From Argentina anserina (lineage: Eukaryota; Streptophyta; Magnoliopsida; Rosales; Rosaceae): a stretch of DNA of 64,000 nucleotides. Below are positions 11,661-24,200 of this stretch, one piece after another. The notes beneath the pieces were generated by a model that saw only the letters and a program-made list of their open reading frames with translations, was not told the DNA's origin and made no database searches. Made by a program: the position numbers and the translations under genes. The stretch is taken from NCBI RefSeq assembly GCF_933775445.1, contig NC_065874.1:5909001-5973000 (forward strand). The letters are read 5' to 3'. Numbering within the stretch: position 1 is the first letter of the stretch; every line of letters starts with the position of its first letter.

Positions 11661-13683
11661 CAACCTAGATCACCCCTCAATCCCTCATTAAATCGATATA
11701 TCCAACCACACCCTGCATCTAATTGCTTCCACCATAAACTAGACCTGTATATATTTATTACCCTTCTTCGATCATTGGCTCGTGCACATGTAGAAACACA
11801 AGTCAAGTTAATGACAGAAGCAATTAGACGTCAGTCACTTAGTTATTGACCCTGTACGTACATGGAGATGATGTTTATTGCATTATCTCAGAATCTCTAA
11901 TGGGTTCCTTAGCATATATCTCTGCAAGTATAGGTCATGCTACTGTGGTCAATTACTCTCTTTGGAATAATTGGACCTTGAATTGATCTGTTCATCTGTT
12001 CTTCTTGACACCAGCACGTTCACACTGAGAAATAATTAAAGACACGGAGAACCATTAGCGTTGCTTTCCAACTAGGGCTGCAAACTTGCAAAGAATCTCT
12101 TTCTCACAATATCAAAGTTTAACCTCAATGGAAGCTCAAAAATATGTCGAAACTACGTGAAATTTACAACATCTAAAGATAGAGGAGGACGCTGGGCAAG
12201 TAATACTTCAGGTTATGACAAATTCAAAATATATGCATGATTATAGAACTGTGATGCTGCTAGGTGTTTTAAGATATATGACTAGTTCATTTAGTAAGAC
12301 CCTTAATTTATGTAAGGATTTAAGATGTTTGTTTCTGAGTATTATGACCCGATCCTTCCTAGTTCCCTAAATTCTTGGCATCCATTTTTTGCTAAAACAT
12401 TGCTCCGACTGAAAATTGAAATCAGTTATCATTTCATTGCCTGTCTTATCGAGCATTATTTTTGGTGTGGCATGGGACAGGTATCATACATGTTATTTCA
12501 TTACAAGTCATACAACGTATAGTTCATTAATTTATGATCTCATGTTTCTTCCATTTCATTGTATTGAAAACTTCAAATGCTACGATTGATGCGAGTGTCA
12601 CAACCAAATTTGTCATCTTGGGTACGTGTGACACAGACAGCTTAATTTGTCTAGCTACCAACCCTATAGTTCTTGCACGAAATTGAAAACCTTTGTGCAA
12701 AGAACAATCACTCATCCAGGGCCGCTTCTTTAAAGTTTAAACGGCACCCATCGTTACAGGTCGCAAAAGCACATGAGGATGAAACCCTTTTAGGCATACA
12801 CCAAGACTGTGTACTGTGCACTGTGCACTGTTCCAGCTTTTGAAATAGAACTAAATACCCTAAAACCAAAATAAGGGATTTGCAGGTGAGATCTTGGTGA
12901 CCCACGTGAAAAATCGGAAATCCAGTGCTGGGTAGCTAAATCTGGCAAGCAACAATGTAAAGTGGCACTAGGGTTAAGAGTCCTTTCCTATCTGTGATCG
13001 ATCCATTCAATTGGAAAAACCAGAACCAGTGGACAGAAAGAAAAATAAGAGAAGGAGAAAAAGAAAGAGAGGACGAAAAATGGAGTACCCTAGTCTCATC
13101 AGATTTGACATGTTTGACAAGATGGAACATTGCCCCCACCTTCATGCTCGCTCAATTCTACTTGATCTATCTACCCAACTCATTCATATTCAGTGCTCTA
13201 CAATTAATAAGATTCAAAGCAGGAAGCAACAAAAGTCTTTGGGCCGGGGTTGCTACTGCACTGTCAATCAATATGAGTGATCCGTGTACTCTAATCATGT
13301 TGGGGTTTTGATTGCCTTTATCTCCACAAATGCTTCTTTTGAGGATTCTTTACGCGCCACTTTTATCTTTTTAATTTACCCACACTTTTACTTTGTTCTT
13401 GCTAAAAAGCTCACACTCTTTTTACTGTGGTGTGATTCATAATGTTACTTATCTGATAATAAAAACTGATAATTCCCATCTTACAGTGAGCACCATGTCC
13501 AAATCAAAATTCTTTAGGTGATCGTGAAATAAAAGAGACTTACATGAGTGATAAGACGTGTTATCCATGTAGATGTCATTGTAAAATATAAATATCATTT
13601 TATGTCGAACTTTTTGTAAGAAATCATAACAATTAATCAATATAAATAATTAAGTTTAATCAAAAGTCCGAATGTCATGCATC
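11661..13683. other. Intergenic; no gene seen
   Basis: Several short open frames occur on both strands (for example 12325-12522, 13011-13280) without similarity, splice support or coding-like composition. No mobile element ends were found here. Confidence 0.45.
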
Positions 13684-13686
13684 TAA

Positions 13687-14102
13687 AGTCCCGTTTGTTT
13701 AAATGGAATGCGAGGAAAAAAATGATTTGATTTTTTTCCAGGTAATATGGAATATAAAAGATTTTTGTTAATTCCAAATGAGTTTTGTTATATATCGGAA
13801 TTTAAAATTAGAATGATTTTCGTAAGTAATTAAAATGAAATATTTAATTAAAATTTTCATTAAAACTCATTTTTAATGAAAGAATATGCAATTTAAAAGT
13901 TTTTGTTGATATGAATGGAAATATAATACTACACTGGGTATGTAATTCATTTTCGGCTCTAAGAAAGAGAGTCAATTTCTAGTCAAATCATATTTTTTTT
14001 ATTTTCATTCCAATATTCAATTACAATCAAACAATACTTAGGCATGAAAATTAAAATAAATTATCTTTCCATAGTAAGATTTCCTGCCAACCAAACGGGA
14101 CC
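13687..14102. mobile_element. PIF/Harbinger-like (Tourist-type) MITE, TAA target duplication
   Basis: The ends AGTCCCGTTTGTTT (13687 on) and, inverted, GGTCCCGTTTGGTT (ending at 14102) are imperfect terminal inverted repeats. TAA flanks both sides (13684-13686, 14103-14105). The 416-bp length, AT-rich core and lack of coding sequence fit a MITE. The 3-bp TAA duplication and G(T)CC-rich ends favour PIF/Harbinger over hAT. Confidence 0.65.
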
Positions 14103-14105
14103 TAA

Positions 14106-15927
14106 GTGGTTTAGCTATTCTTTTGCACAAGTTTATTTTGTAAACCTTAACAGTTGAACGTATATTTATCTTCTATTTGTATCAAGTTTCTTGTGCATGA
14201 AAATAATAAGTTTCATATTGAGCCGTAAAATAAACACTGAACGTATATAAGAATGATCTACAGTGCACGTTTGGTACCCCTCAGTGTGTACCTCACTAAT
14301 TATTAATATTGTCTTACACTCATGAAAATAGCCTTAAACTACATTAACTTTGTACTATGTTTGGTGTTGTCAAGCATAAACCAAGATACCTATAATATTT
14401 GAAGACCACTAAAACAATGAAAAAGAGAGAATACCAAGTAATAACCATATAAGAATACTAATTGCTTTACATCACAACAATTAAGAAAATCATATGATGA
14501 TTAGTCTTATTGTTCTTTGAAACTCATATGAGGGATTTGGTGCATGGATTAACCATTGGTTGGTTCATATTGAGGGAAGCGGATGGTGCAAGGATGTTGC
14601 AAGTTGTGTTGAGCGGACGTACAAAAGATTCATAAGTTAAATTGATTTAATTGATGTTGCAAGTAAGTAAGGTGTGCGTTCAAGAGCCTCTGGCTAAAGT
14701 TTCAATTGATTCTTGCTAATAACCCCACCACTACCATATTAATAAGAACCCAGCAAGACATCAACAAGAAAAAGCTATCAACTTCCCAACAAATCCCTAA
14801 TCTCAAATTTCAGATTTTTTCTTCTTCTACGAGATCAACTATCTATGGATCTATCATAGAAGAGAAAGAATAAACAAGTAGAGAAGAGAGAGACACATAT
14901 ATAGATGAAATTACATGTTGCAGAAGAGATCACAATGCTCTGTTGAGAAAAGAAGAATAAACTTAAGCGCTCTCAATTGGCAACCTCGTTATCTAAGGGT
15001 GATGAAAAGGTGTACCCAATTTAATGCCCCTTAAGGAGGTGAATTTGAGAACACTGCCTTACGTAAGGCTATTTAAGTTTATACCTGTTAGCACAAACAC
15101 GGGACTAACCATTTTGTAATCCTTATATAATACTATCTAAGTTAATACCAGCAAATAAACATGCACCCAAAGTACTTTGTTAAGACACTTACATAAACAA
15201 AATTCATCGGCTTTGTAAACCCTATTGTAAAGTGTACATTTTCACTTCAATACGACTCAAATTTCGATTAACTCTTACCGTGTATATTTCATTAAATTTG
15301 GGTGCTTTAATTTAATCGGTGCTTGTAAACGTACGACTCCTATCTTATCTGCCTAATAAACCTTAAACAGTCAAAAGTGTTCTCGAACACAAAATGTACT
15401 GTGCAATATAAATTACCACACCAAAATGGCAAAATTAGGTCACAGAGGTCTCCACCAAGAAGTCACGTCCATTGCCTAATCAGACTTATATATCTATTAT
15501 TGATCGAGTTTTTGCCTCTAGTGCTTAACTATTCACAGAAAGAAGCAGATCGAAAATTAAAGGTCCTAGCTTCGTACATGAGAGATTTGACGTTTTTGGA
15601 AGTGATGAGATTCAAACTGTCATCGCTTTGCGTCGGGCCCTCCCCTCCCTCTGTCTCCTTCCTCCTCCATGGCCCTCTCTACCTTCCCTCCTTCACTCCT
15701 TCACTCCTTCCTCCTTGCCCGGCCCCTACTTTATGTATTCTTACACGTCTATATATCTCCCCCTCTATCAATAACTCATCTATCTCTTCATATCTTGCTG
15801 GCTTATTAGCTTAGCTAGAACCAAAACCCCATTCCCCAAACTCCAAGCCATTTTCTTCTCCCAGATATACCATCCATCACTTTGTATATCACCGGCGATC
15901 CTATCTTCCTAGCTTTTCTTTTTCAAC
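14106..15927. other. Intergenic and promoter/leader region of the ALOG gene
   Basis: No gene is seen up to about 15700. A TATA-like CTATATATC at about 15750 and a strongly pyrimidine-rich CT block (15640-15720) lie upstream of the ALOG start. The stretch from about 15780 to 15927 is the likely 5' leader. Confidence 0.4.
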
Positions 15928-16662
15928 ATGTCAGCAGCGGCGGCTGCGGCTGCTGCAGCGGTATTGCTGGGCCATTCGAGCTCCAGCAACAGCAGTTCCA
16001 GCGCTGAGACGTACCACCATCTCCATCATCACCAAGCTTTCATGGCGCCTTCTCTGCCGGTGGTTCCTCAGCTGAGTCGTTACGAGTCGCAGAAGAGGAG
16101 GGACTGGATCACTTTTGGGCAGTATCTGAAAAACCACCGCCCGCCGCTGACACTGTCACGGTGCAGCGGGGCCCATGTGTTGGAGTTTCTGAGGTACTTG
16201 GACCAGTTCGGGAAGACTAAGGTCCACGGTAGTAGCTGCCCTTTCTTCGGCCACCCCAACCCTCCGGCGCCGTGTCCTTGCCCTCTGCGTCAGGCGTGGG
16301 GAAGCCTGGACGCGCTCATTGGACGGCTGAGGGCGGCGTTTGAGGAGAACGGCGGGCTGCCTGAGACAAACCCGTTCGGCGCACGCGCGGTGAGGCTGTA
16401 CCTGAGGGAAGTGAGGGATACGCAGGCCAAGGCTAGAGGGATTGCTTATGAGAAGAAGAAGCGAAAGAAGCCACTGCCACCACAAGGGACAGAACTGCTG
16501 CAGCAGCATGAGGAACAAAGGCAACGTGGTAATTTCGGTTCAGGTTACGGTGGTGCTGGGGGTGGGGGTGTCTCGGCTCAACCAAATGGGGTTATGTTTG
16601 GTGGAGCTTCGTCTACTGCTGCGAGAGGATCCATGATGCCGCTATCAGTGTTGAACTGCTAA
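15928..16662 (+). CDS. ALOG-domain (LSH/OBO-type) transcriptional regulator
   Basis: Single exon, 244 residues. The N-terminus is low complexity (Ala run, Ser/Asn run, His cluster). The ALOG domain covers about residues 49-175: it begins [18 protein letters not shown] and has the helix block [17 protein letters not shown]. The zinc-ribbon insert has its Cys/His set around residues 100-118 ([10 protein letters not shown] then PCPCPL). The domain ends with [19 protein letters not shown] basic nuclear signal KKKRKK lies at 176-181. The tail is Gln/Gly-rich. ALOG proteins (Arabidopsis LSH1-10, rice G1 and TAWAWA1) are nuclear DNA-binding regulators of meristem and organ boundary growth. The family is normally single-exon and about this size. 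I cannot decide which LSH number this is. Long gene-free flanks fit a developmental regulator. Confidence 0.95.
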   Translation: MSAAAAAAAAAVLLGHSSSSNSSSSAETYHHLHHHQAFMAPSLPVVPQLSRYESQKRRDWITFGQYLKNHRPPLTLSRCSGAHVLEFLRYLDQFGKTKVHGSSCPFFGHPNPPAPCPCPLRQAWGSLDALIGRLRAAFEENGGLPETNPFGARAVRLYLREVRDTQAKARGIAYEKKKRKKPLPPQGTELLQQHEEQRQRGNFGSGYGGAGGGGVSAQPNGVMFGGASSTAARGSMMPLSVLNC

Positions 16663-17508
16663 TCTACTTAGTACTATGAACGCCAGGCCTTTATATTCTG
16701 TGGTTAGCCTTAAAATATTTAGCAGATGATGAATATTAGATCTTTAATTAGCTCTTGTGTTCATGTTGTTGTGTCTCAACTGATTTTTTGATCAGTGATC
16801 GAACGTGAAAAGGAATTTCATGGCTAAGTGCGTAGAAGTTTTAAGTAATCTCGTAGTTAAGTTAATTATTTCTAATTAGATCATTTGTTCCATGAAATCT
16901 GAACTTCTTGAACTTTCAAGACTTAAGAGAGCTCAGAGCTAGCTAGCTAGTTGAAATGAGAACATATTCTGATGCATTGCCCTTTCCCAGCAAGTAAATG
17001 AGCTAAACCATATATTGTTACCAATAGGGATTAAGGAAGAACTCACGTAGAGCAAAAAAATTTGTTACCAAAAAATAGATCGAGAAGCCCTTTATTGTTC
17101 ACACTTGACAGAAGAGAAAGAGGACGAGGGCATGATAAATAGAAGTCCCTCCTGCAGAGCATGGAAGTTGGCATGCTTTGGAGAAGAGATTTCGGCAAGA
17201 ATCCAGATGGCATAGCTGGAAATGAAGCAGCGTAACGTACCATTTGAATCACAGAAAACAATACCAAAATTCCGCCTGTTCCATTGTTGACGATTCAAAC
17301 ACTGTAGTAGCAGTTCGTTTAACATACATACGATGCTCAAAAGCTTTAGCTAGCTATGTCTATGGAGAAAGAATTTGCACTATACATGAACCCTATGATC
17401 CTTTAACCAAACCAAAGTATTGAAACCCTATAAAACGATCCTGACCAAGATATTTTTACCTCGCCTTAAATTAATCAAATCAATATTATATTTAGAAGAT
17501 AACTTAAA
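16663..17508. other. 3' flank of the ALOG gene; no gene seen
   Basis: Likely 3' untranslated region at first, then intergenic sequence. The minus-strand frames at 17043-17340 have no recognisable similarity. Confidence 0.4.
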
Positions 17509-17517
17509 ATGTTTTGG

Positions 17518-18185
17518 GGGTAAATTCCCCTGATGTTTGGCTACTTGGACAATTTGGTACCTGATGTATGAAAACGGACAATTTGGTACCCAAAGTTCTC
17601 AAATTTAGGCCATTTTGGTACTTATGTCAATTTTGACCATATTTTCAGGGTTATTTCCGTCATCTTATCTCAACTTTACTTCATTTTTTTTATAATACCT
17701 CCAAATTGCCTCTAAGTTATCACTAAAAATTTGATAACTCATCCACTTAGTATCTGTGATGATTTACGTATATAAGTTTTCATAATGTAGCTATTAATCT
17801 AAATTAATTTTTAAAAAAATTTGATAAAAATTACAATTGCATAAAGGCAATTTATTTCATTTGCAGAAAATAATTAGGATACAATAAGTATATTAAGAAA
17901 AAAATTTATTTTCGATATATGCGAAGTAGATGCTAAGTGGAGTAGATATATCAATTTAATTATCTCCAAAGAGAGACAATTATAGGAATAAATGAAGAAA
18001 AATGTGAATTTAATGAATTTAGGATTAGAATGACGGAAATAACCCTGAAAATATGGTCAAAATTGATAGAGGTACCAAAATGACCTAAATTTGAGAACTT
18101 TAGGTACCAAATTGTCCGCTTTCATACATCAGGTACCAAATTGTCCAAGTAGCTAAACATCAGGTACCATAGGAGGAATTTACCC
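17518..18185. mobile_element. Mutator-like MITE, 668 bp, 9-bp target duplication
   Basis: A perfect 9-bp direct repeat ATGTTTTGG (17509-17517 and 18186-18194) flanks an element whose ends are imperfect inverted repeats starting GGGTAAATTCC. The arms, about 160 bp each, carry repeated GACAATTTGGTACC motifs. They extend inward to AGGGTTATTTCCGTCAT (about 17648) and its reverse complement (about 18032). The core is AT-rich and noncoding. Its sequence is unrelated to the element at 10236-11304. Confidence 0.85.
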
Positions 18186-18194
18186 ATGTTTTGG

Positions 18195-21100
18195 CGTCAC
18201 AATTATATGTGACATGTCATATATATTTTTAAAATAAAATTATTTCATCCGTAAAAAATATTTTAAAATAAATTAAACTATTTTGTCCTAAATAATTTTG
18301 TTAGAGATTTTTCATATTTTTGTGACAGGAAGATGAAATTTTCTTTTATTACCATTGTAATACATTACTAGTCTTCATTCATTATTAAAAAATCTAATCT
18401 TAATTAGTATATACATGGACAAAAATAATTTGTTACCTTATCTGTCCTGTTTCATAAAATTTAATAAATTGTCATAAGATTATAATCTTGTTTTCATCAC
18501 TTATAAGGTCTAAGGTAACTTTTTGAACATATATCATAAAATAATTTTCGAATAAATGTAATAAGGTGACTAAATCATCTTAAATTTAATTTTTATGTAC
18601 TAAATATGGTATCCAAATTATGTCCATAAAAAATTTCTTTTTTATTAAATGAAAATATTTTTAAATTTAATAATTATAATAAATAAATATTAAATAATGA
18701 TATAATTATTATTTTTATTTAAAAATAATATTTTATAATTATTTTAATTACTAACCCATTAATGTTACGTGGCATATGATTGAAGCGCTGATTCAGCACG
18801 ACGCCAAGGAGTGCTCTAATTTATATTGGTCAAACCGTACCGTCTGACATACTGATATAACAATTAACAAAAGTAGTTGGTTAATTTCATCGTCTTTAAG
18901 CTGCGACGGAGTTACCTTAAAAACTTGATTTTTGTAGTGGAGTGTCATATTATTTATTCTGATCCCGCCAATGCAGAGGATGACTACAAGACCTTACGCT
19001 GGATATAAGCTTCATATATATGTTTAAAGATACACGGGCCACACGGCTAGAGAAGGGTAGGCTCACAGTTTCACTCGCTGAGAATCCTGAGATGGAAGAA
19101 GGAGAGACAGTATATGAAGTAATTCTGGCGGTTTTTGTTTATCTGTGTAATTCTTCATAGTCGGAGAGATATGAAAACTAGCTGTTCATGTTTGACTAGC
19201 AAGGGCTGAAAGGGTACAAAATGTGAGACATGTTCATATCGATCAATAATAAGTGCACTTCTGGGGGTGTAGATAAACAACAACGAACATGTTTAGCCAT
19301 ATGATTCAGTGTTTTGGCAAACGAGACTTATAGTTACAGACCACACAAAAACAAGACTATTTTTTTGTAGGAATAGTTTGGAAGATATAGTTAAGCAATA
19401 AGACGAGAGGAAATATTAACCAGAACTGAATTCTATGTTTTGGCACATATTAGACAGTTCTTGAAGCAGTGACAATGAATGAATCAATCCCGTAGGATTT
19501 AGGGTGTTTTGAATAGGGACAAGATCACGATTATGCTCTTGTCTCGTGAAGTAGACCTCCCTAAAAACTGAAAATTGGGTAAATTTCTTCGAAGACTTGT
19601 ATCAGAACTTTGCATCTTGAAAATCATCGATCGAGTTGTGAATTACTTTTTACTACAACAATAAGGATACCCCGAACCATCCATCAACATATATTGGATT
19701 TTAGTATTTTTAGCTATTTTTCAACTTTATCGAAGTGGAGAATGGAAATTAAAAGATCGACCACAGATCGACCGACAGTGTGATTACTGTGATACATCGG
19801 CTTGTTTCTTCAGTGACGTCAATGGCGCGCTATGGTTCCGATGGCTTTTGCATTAGTACGTGGTGGCTATATTGACTAGTGCATGTGTGTATTTGTCTTT
19901 GCTCAGGTTGTTCCGAGACACTGAGACATTTCTTCACATCCAGACCTATAGCTACTAGCTCTCTTTCGGAAAATACTAGAGCTTAATTATCTCCACACCT
20001 CTTAATTCCTATCTTGAGAAATTATATATAGCTAGTGGACGATCGAGAAAGGCTACCTAATATATACTTGTAATATTTACCAAATCATGAATGTTAATAT
20101 CTAGTTCCATGTATCAACTTTAGTATTTTATTTAAGAAAACTTTAGTCTAGCTAGCTATTACCGTATTACGTAATGAATTGCGACTCAACAACAATGATA
20201 TGCAATTTCACCATCAATAACCCTAGACTATGTATGTCAGGTCATTTATTCCATCTCGTTGTCTTTCGGACTCTTTCCTTTATCAGAGCTCGCAGATCGA
20301 TCACAACTGCAACGATATGTACGTGGAGATCAGATTGATTTAAAATCTATGCTTCCATGTGAACAAAACTCGTAATTCTATATAGATACGTTATGATATG
20401 ATTCTATGATCCTGACTCATAAGGGAAGCTGATAGCTTGAATTCCTTGAAAGTTGAAATCCATTTGCAGGGTTCCATGCATGAAGCTAGTATATCTACTG
20501 AAGGATACGGAAAACCCTAGCAAGCTAAAGGCAATTAGGAACCAAAGTTACAAGTGGTTCTGGTAAGATAAGGAGATTTAGCTAGGTCCACGGAATTATA
20601 TGGATAAATGGGTGTTGTCCCAACTTTAAGCAACAGAAGGTGGTGGGATTACAAAGGTTCTTAGCTAGCTACCAACTGCGCTTAGGCTTAGGTCTCCAGA
20701 ACTAATCATACTGACCCAGAGCCAATCGAATGCTAGATCAAGGGATATGGAGCATTATTCTCTTTGTGTTGTAATGTCTAATCGAAGATATATGAGATAG
20801 GTTGCCTCACCCGTTCTGTTAATTCTGGTTTATAAATTATAACACATCGAATAAAAGCCATGAGCACTGGTGAATGCTTCCTGCAAAAATGGTATAGCAT
20901 TTAAAAGCACGAGGTACATGGAAGAGACTTCTACTACATATTTGGGTAGAAATCATTTCGATCTTTTCCTCATTTTTGAGATATTGCTGAGCCACATTAG
21001 CAAGGCATGTGGATTCAGGTATCATTTTTAGTACATACATTTCCTTGCGAGATGGTAAATCAATCTTGTTCTTATGTTCTTTCATGTGATGAAATCATTG

Positions 21101-21223
21101 CTTTGCTTGCAATCAACGGCAAGTGATAGAAGAGGCTGGTTTCCTTGAGTAACTTAATTGCTGTACAAAGTGATGTGTAAGCTTAGAGGGTTCGAAAGCT
21201 GGAATCATGGTGGACTCACTGGA
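18195..21223. other. Long intergenic stretch; no gene seen
   Basis: About 3 kb of AT-rich DNA. A lone CACTA-like end (TTTTTGTAGTG, ending near 18939) has no partner that I can find. The short minus-strand frame at 20837-21085 is not convincing. Nothing else is recognised. Confidence 0.4.
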
Positions 21224-21231
21224 CTGGTGGC

Positions 21232-24200
21232 CAGAGGCGGATCCAGGATTGAAATGATGCAGGGGCTTTAATAACGTCTTATATAACAGTACAAATTAAA
21301 TAAAAATAATGTAGCAAATCTTTCTCATAAACACTCTGCGCAACATGCAATACAATACAATATAAAAGGCACATAAATAAAAATTAACTAAATTTTACTC
21401 TACGTGGAACCAACTCTTCAAAATCTTTGATCACCACCTCATTATCAACCGCTTCAGCAAATTCCTTCTCAATGTGGAGTACCATGCAATCGTCAAGAAA
21501 TTCGTCTTCTATCTTGTTTCTGAGTTTGTTTTTTATTATGTTCATGGATGAAAAAGCTCTTTCAGTGGTAGCAGTAGAAACGGGAATGGTCAACACTAAG
21601 CAAATCAATCTATATATCATCGGAAAAAACTCTGACTTCCTTTTTTGAACAAGTTGCCGACATAAATCAGATATAGATTCTAAGTTGTGAAATGTTGCAT
21701 TCTCAACTATATCATTCATATAATATGCACACTCCACTTCTAGAATAAGTAAGTCATCTTGCAAAAAATCTTGAGGATAAAAGGTTTTAGCAAGAAGAAG
21801 TACCTTTTCAGTTTCAAAAAGGCTGAATTTATCTTGAGGATCCAAAGTCGAAGTAAGCATAAGGAGTTCACAAGACCGCTCATTGAACCTCTTGTTTAGC
21901 TCACTCAATTGATAGTCAAGTACAACATTGAATACCTCTATGTGGAAATGGTGCTCAATGGTGATAAAATTCTGTTGTTGACATGGACGACCCGTGCCAT
22001 CCAAGTAACGAGCAGTCATATCAGGCATATCGATGCTATGTTTCTCACAGAATGAAGTAAGGGCTACCAAAAAATCATTCCAACCATCATCTCTCATCTC
22101 TTGAAGAAGCGATTTTGTATGTGCCACAATGTTCAATGCAGCTCGGATGTCAATAGCTTTTCGTTGTAGTGTTTGACAAAGATGTTCTGTGACTTTCATG
22201 ATTCTATACATCAAAATCAGACAAAACACAAACTCGAAGGCTCTCATTGCTTTAAGAATACCACTAGCTTCTCCCTGAACAAGTACTTTTGCAGTCTCCA
22301 TGATATCAACCAAAGTAGTAAAGGTTGAACTAAATAATTCAATGAGGCTCTTAATAGAGCGAAAATGAGAGCTCCAACGGGTAGTACATGCCCGTTGCAA
22401 GGTACTTATTTGGTTAGAACCCTTCCCTGATACAAAATAAAAATATACATGTCAAATATAACATTAGTAACATTACAATATATGTTACAATGGCATTATA
22501 TATATATATATTACATTAGGAATTTAGGATATATATTACAGTAGCATATATACGTATATTACATTAGAATATATATTGTAAGTAGCATATATAATGTAGT
22601 AGGTCAGTAGCATCTATAATTCAAGCATCTATATGGCTATATATGACAATGACTGGTAAGTTGTACATATGAAATTGGGAGCTCAATGAAATAAAAGATT
22701 TTACCTGTTTCAAGGGTACCAAGAGCAACTAAATCTTGGATTTCCTCCTCTCGTGCAGATCTTAATTCACCCTTACGTTTAGCAGAGGCATCAATAAAAT
22801 TCACAATCATAACTAGAGTGGAAAAGAAGCGGTAAGTATCATGAACACTCTTAGCTGCCCCATTTAGTGCTAACTGCAAACGGTGAGCAAAACAATGAAT
22901 ATAGTAGGCATACGGACAATCTTCAAGAAATAATGCCTGTAAGCCATTCCAAATACCACTCATATTGCTGGCCCCGTCATATCCTTGACCACGGATGTTT
23001 TCCACTTGCAAATTGAACATACCAAGAACTTTAACTATAGCCAATTTAAGAGTCAATGAGGTTGTCTCGGGTACACTCACTATCTTAAAGAATCTTTCTC
23101 GTATTAAACCATAACGATCAACAAACCTCAAAACAATGGACATTTGCTCCTTACCACCCTCATCAACTGCTTCATCAACAAGAATGCAAAATTTTGCATT
23201 ACCAACTTCTTCACGAATCATTTGTCTCACCCTATTACCAAGAATATTCAAAAGCTGCTTTTGAATAATTGGACAAGTGTACTTGGCATTTCCAGGACCA
23301 CCCTCCAATATAGCTCTATCATCATCATTAGCCATTCTTGCATAAGACTTCCTAACTTGCTGAAAATTTCCAGCATTACGAGAGCTTTCGGATTCGTCAT
23401 GGCCTCTAAAAGCTTGTCCTTGGTTGGCTAATAGTCTTACACTCTCAATTGTAGCCTTCAACCTAAAGCGATTATGCTCCACCTCTTTTGATGTTTGTTT
23501 CACAAAAACTCTCTCAATTTGTGTAGCTAAATTCCTCAATGAGTACCACTTCTCCATAGCTTCATGATGAACACCCATTGTAGACCCAGCATGTTGTTTA
23601 AGGATACTCTTTTGCTTCCAATTTCTTTGCCCATCTTTGGTGAAAGCACGATGAGTAGCATTTTCTTTATCAAAAAGAAAGCATGGGAAACAATAGATCT
23701 TATCATGCTCCTCCGAGTACTCAAGCCATGGGTGACCTTCAAACCATTCATATTTAAATGCTCGCCTTTGTTTCCCATGTTGTGAAAGTTTATAAGCTTG
23801 GAGCTTCGGTTGACAAGGACCTAATAAGATGTAAGCTTTCCGGATAGCTTCGCGTCTATCTACAGGATACTTCCATATAGGACATCGTTTTCCAGGATCA
23901 CGTTCAATGGCATTGTCATTGCCATTTGGATCAAACTCATTTCTCTGCGACCCATGTAAAGGCGAGTCAGAAGAAGGATGTTCAGGTACTCCAATTGCTA
24001 TTGGAGTACTTACAGAGACTTGTGAAGATGATGGCTGAGCATTGCTTCTGCTAAACCACGAACTAATCAATGAAGTTTTCAATCGTTTGGCACTCTCAGT
24101 CGGCTCAACTGACATTCTGAAATTAAGCATACTAACAATGAGATCACAACGACACAGATTTTTAGCTTATGAACTTGAAGTCAACACAAAATCATACTAA

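Noticed and set aside
13011..13311. Overlapping + strand frames of 89 and 105 codons
   Set aside because: Two frames compete, a purine-rich stretch explains the open length, and neither resembles a known protein.
18900..18945. CACTA-like terminal sequence TTTTTGTAGTG
   Set aside because: No matching inward CACTA end or 3-bp duplication was found nearby, so an element cannot be defined.
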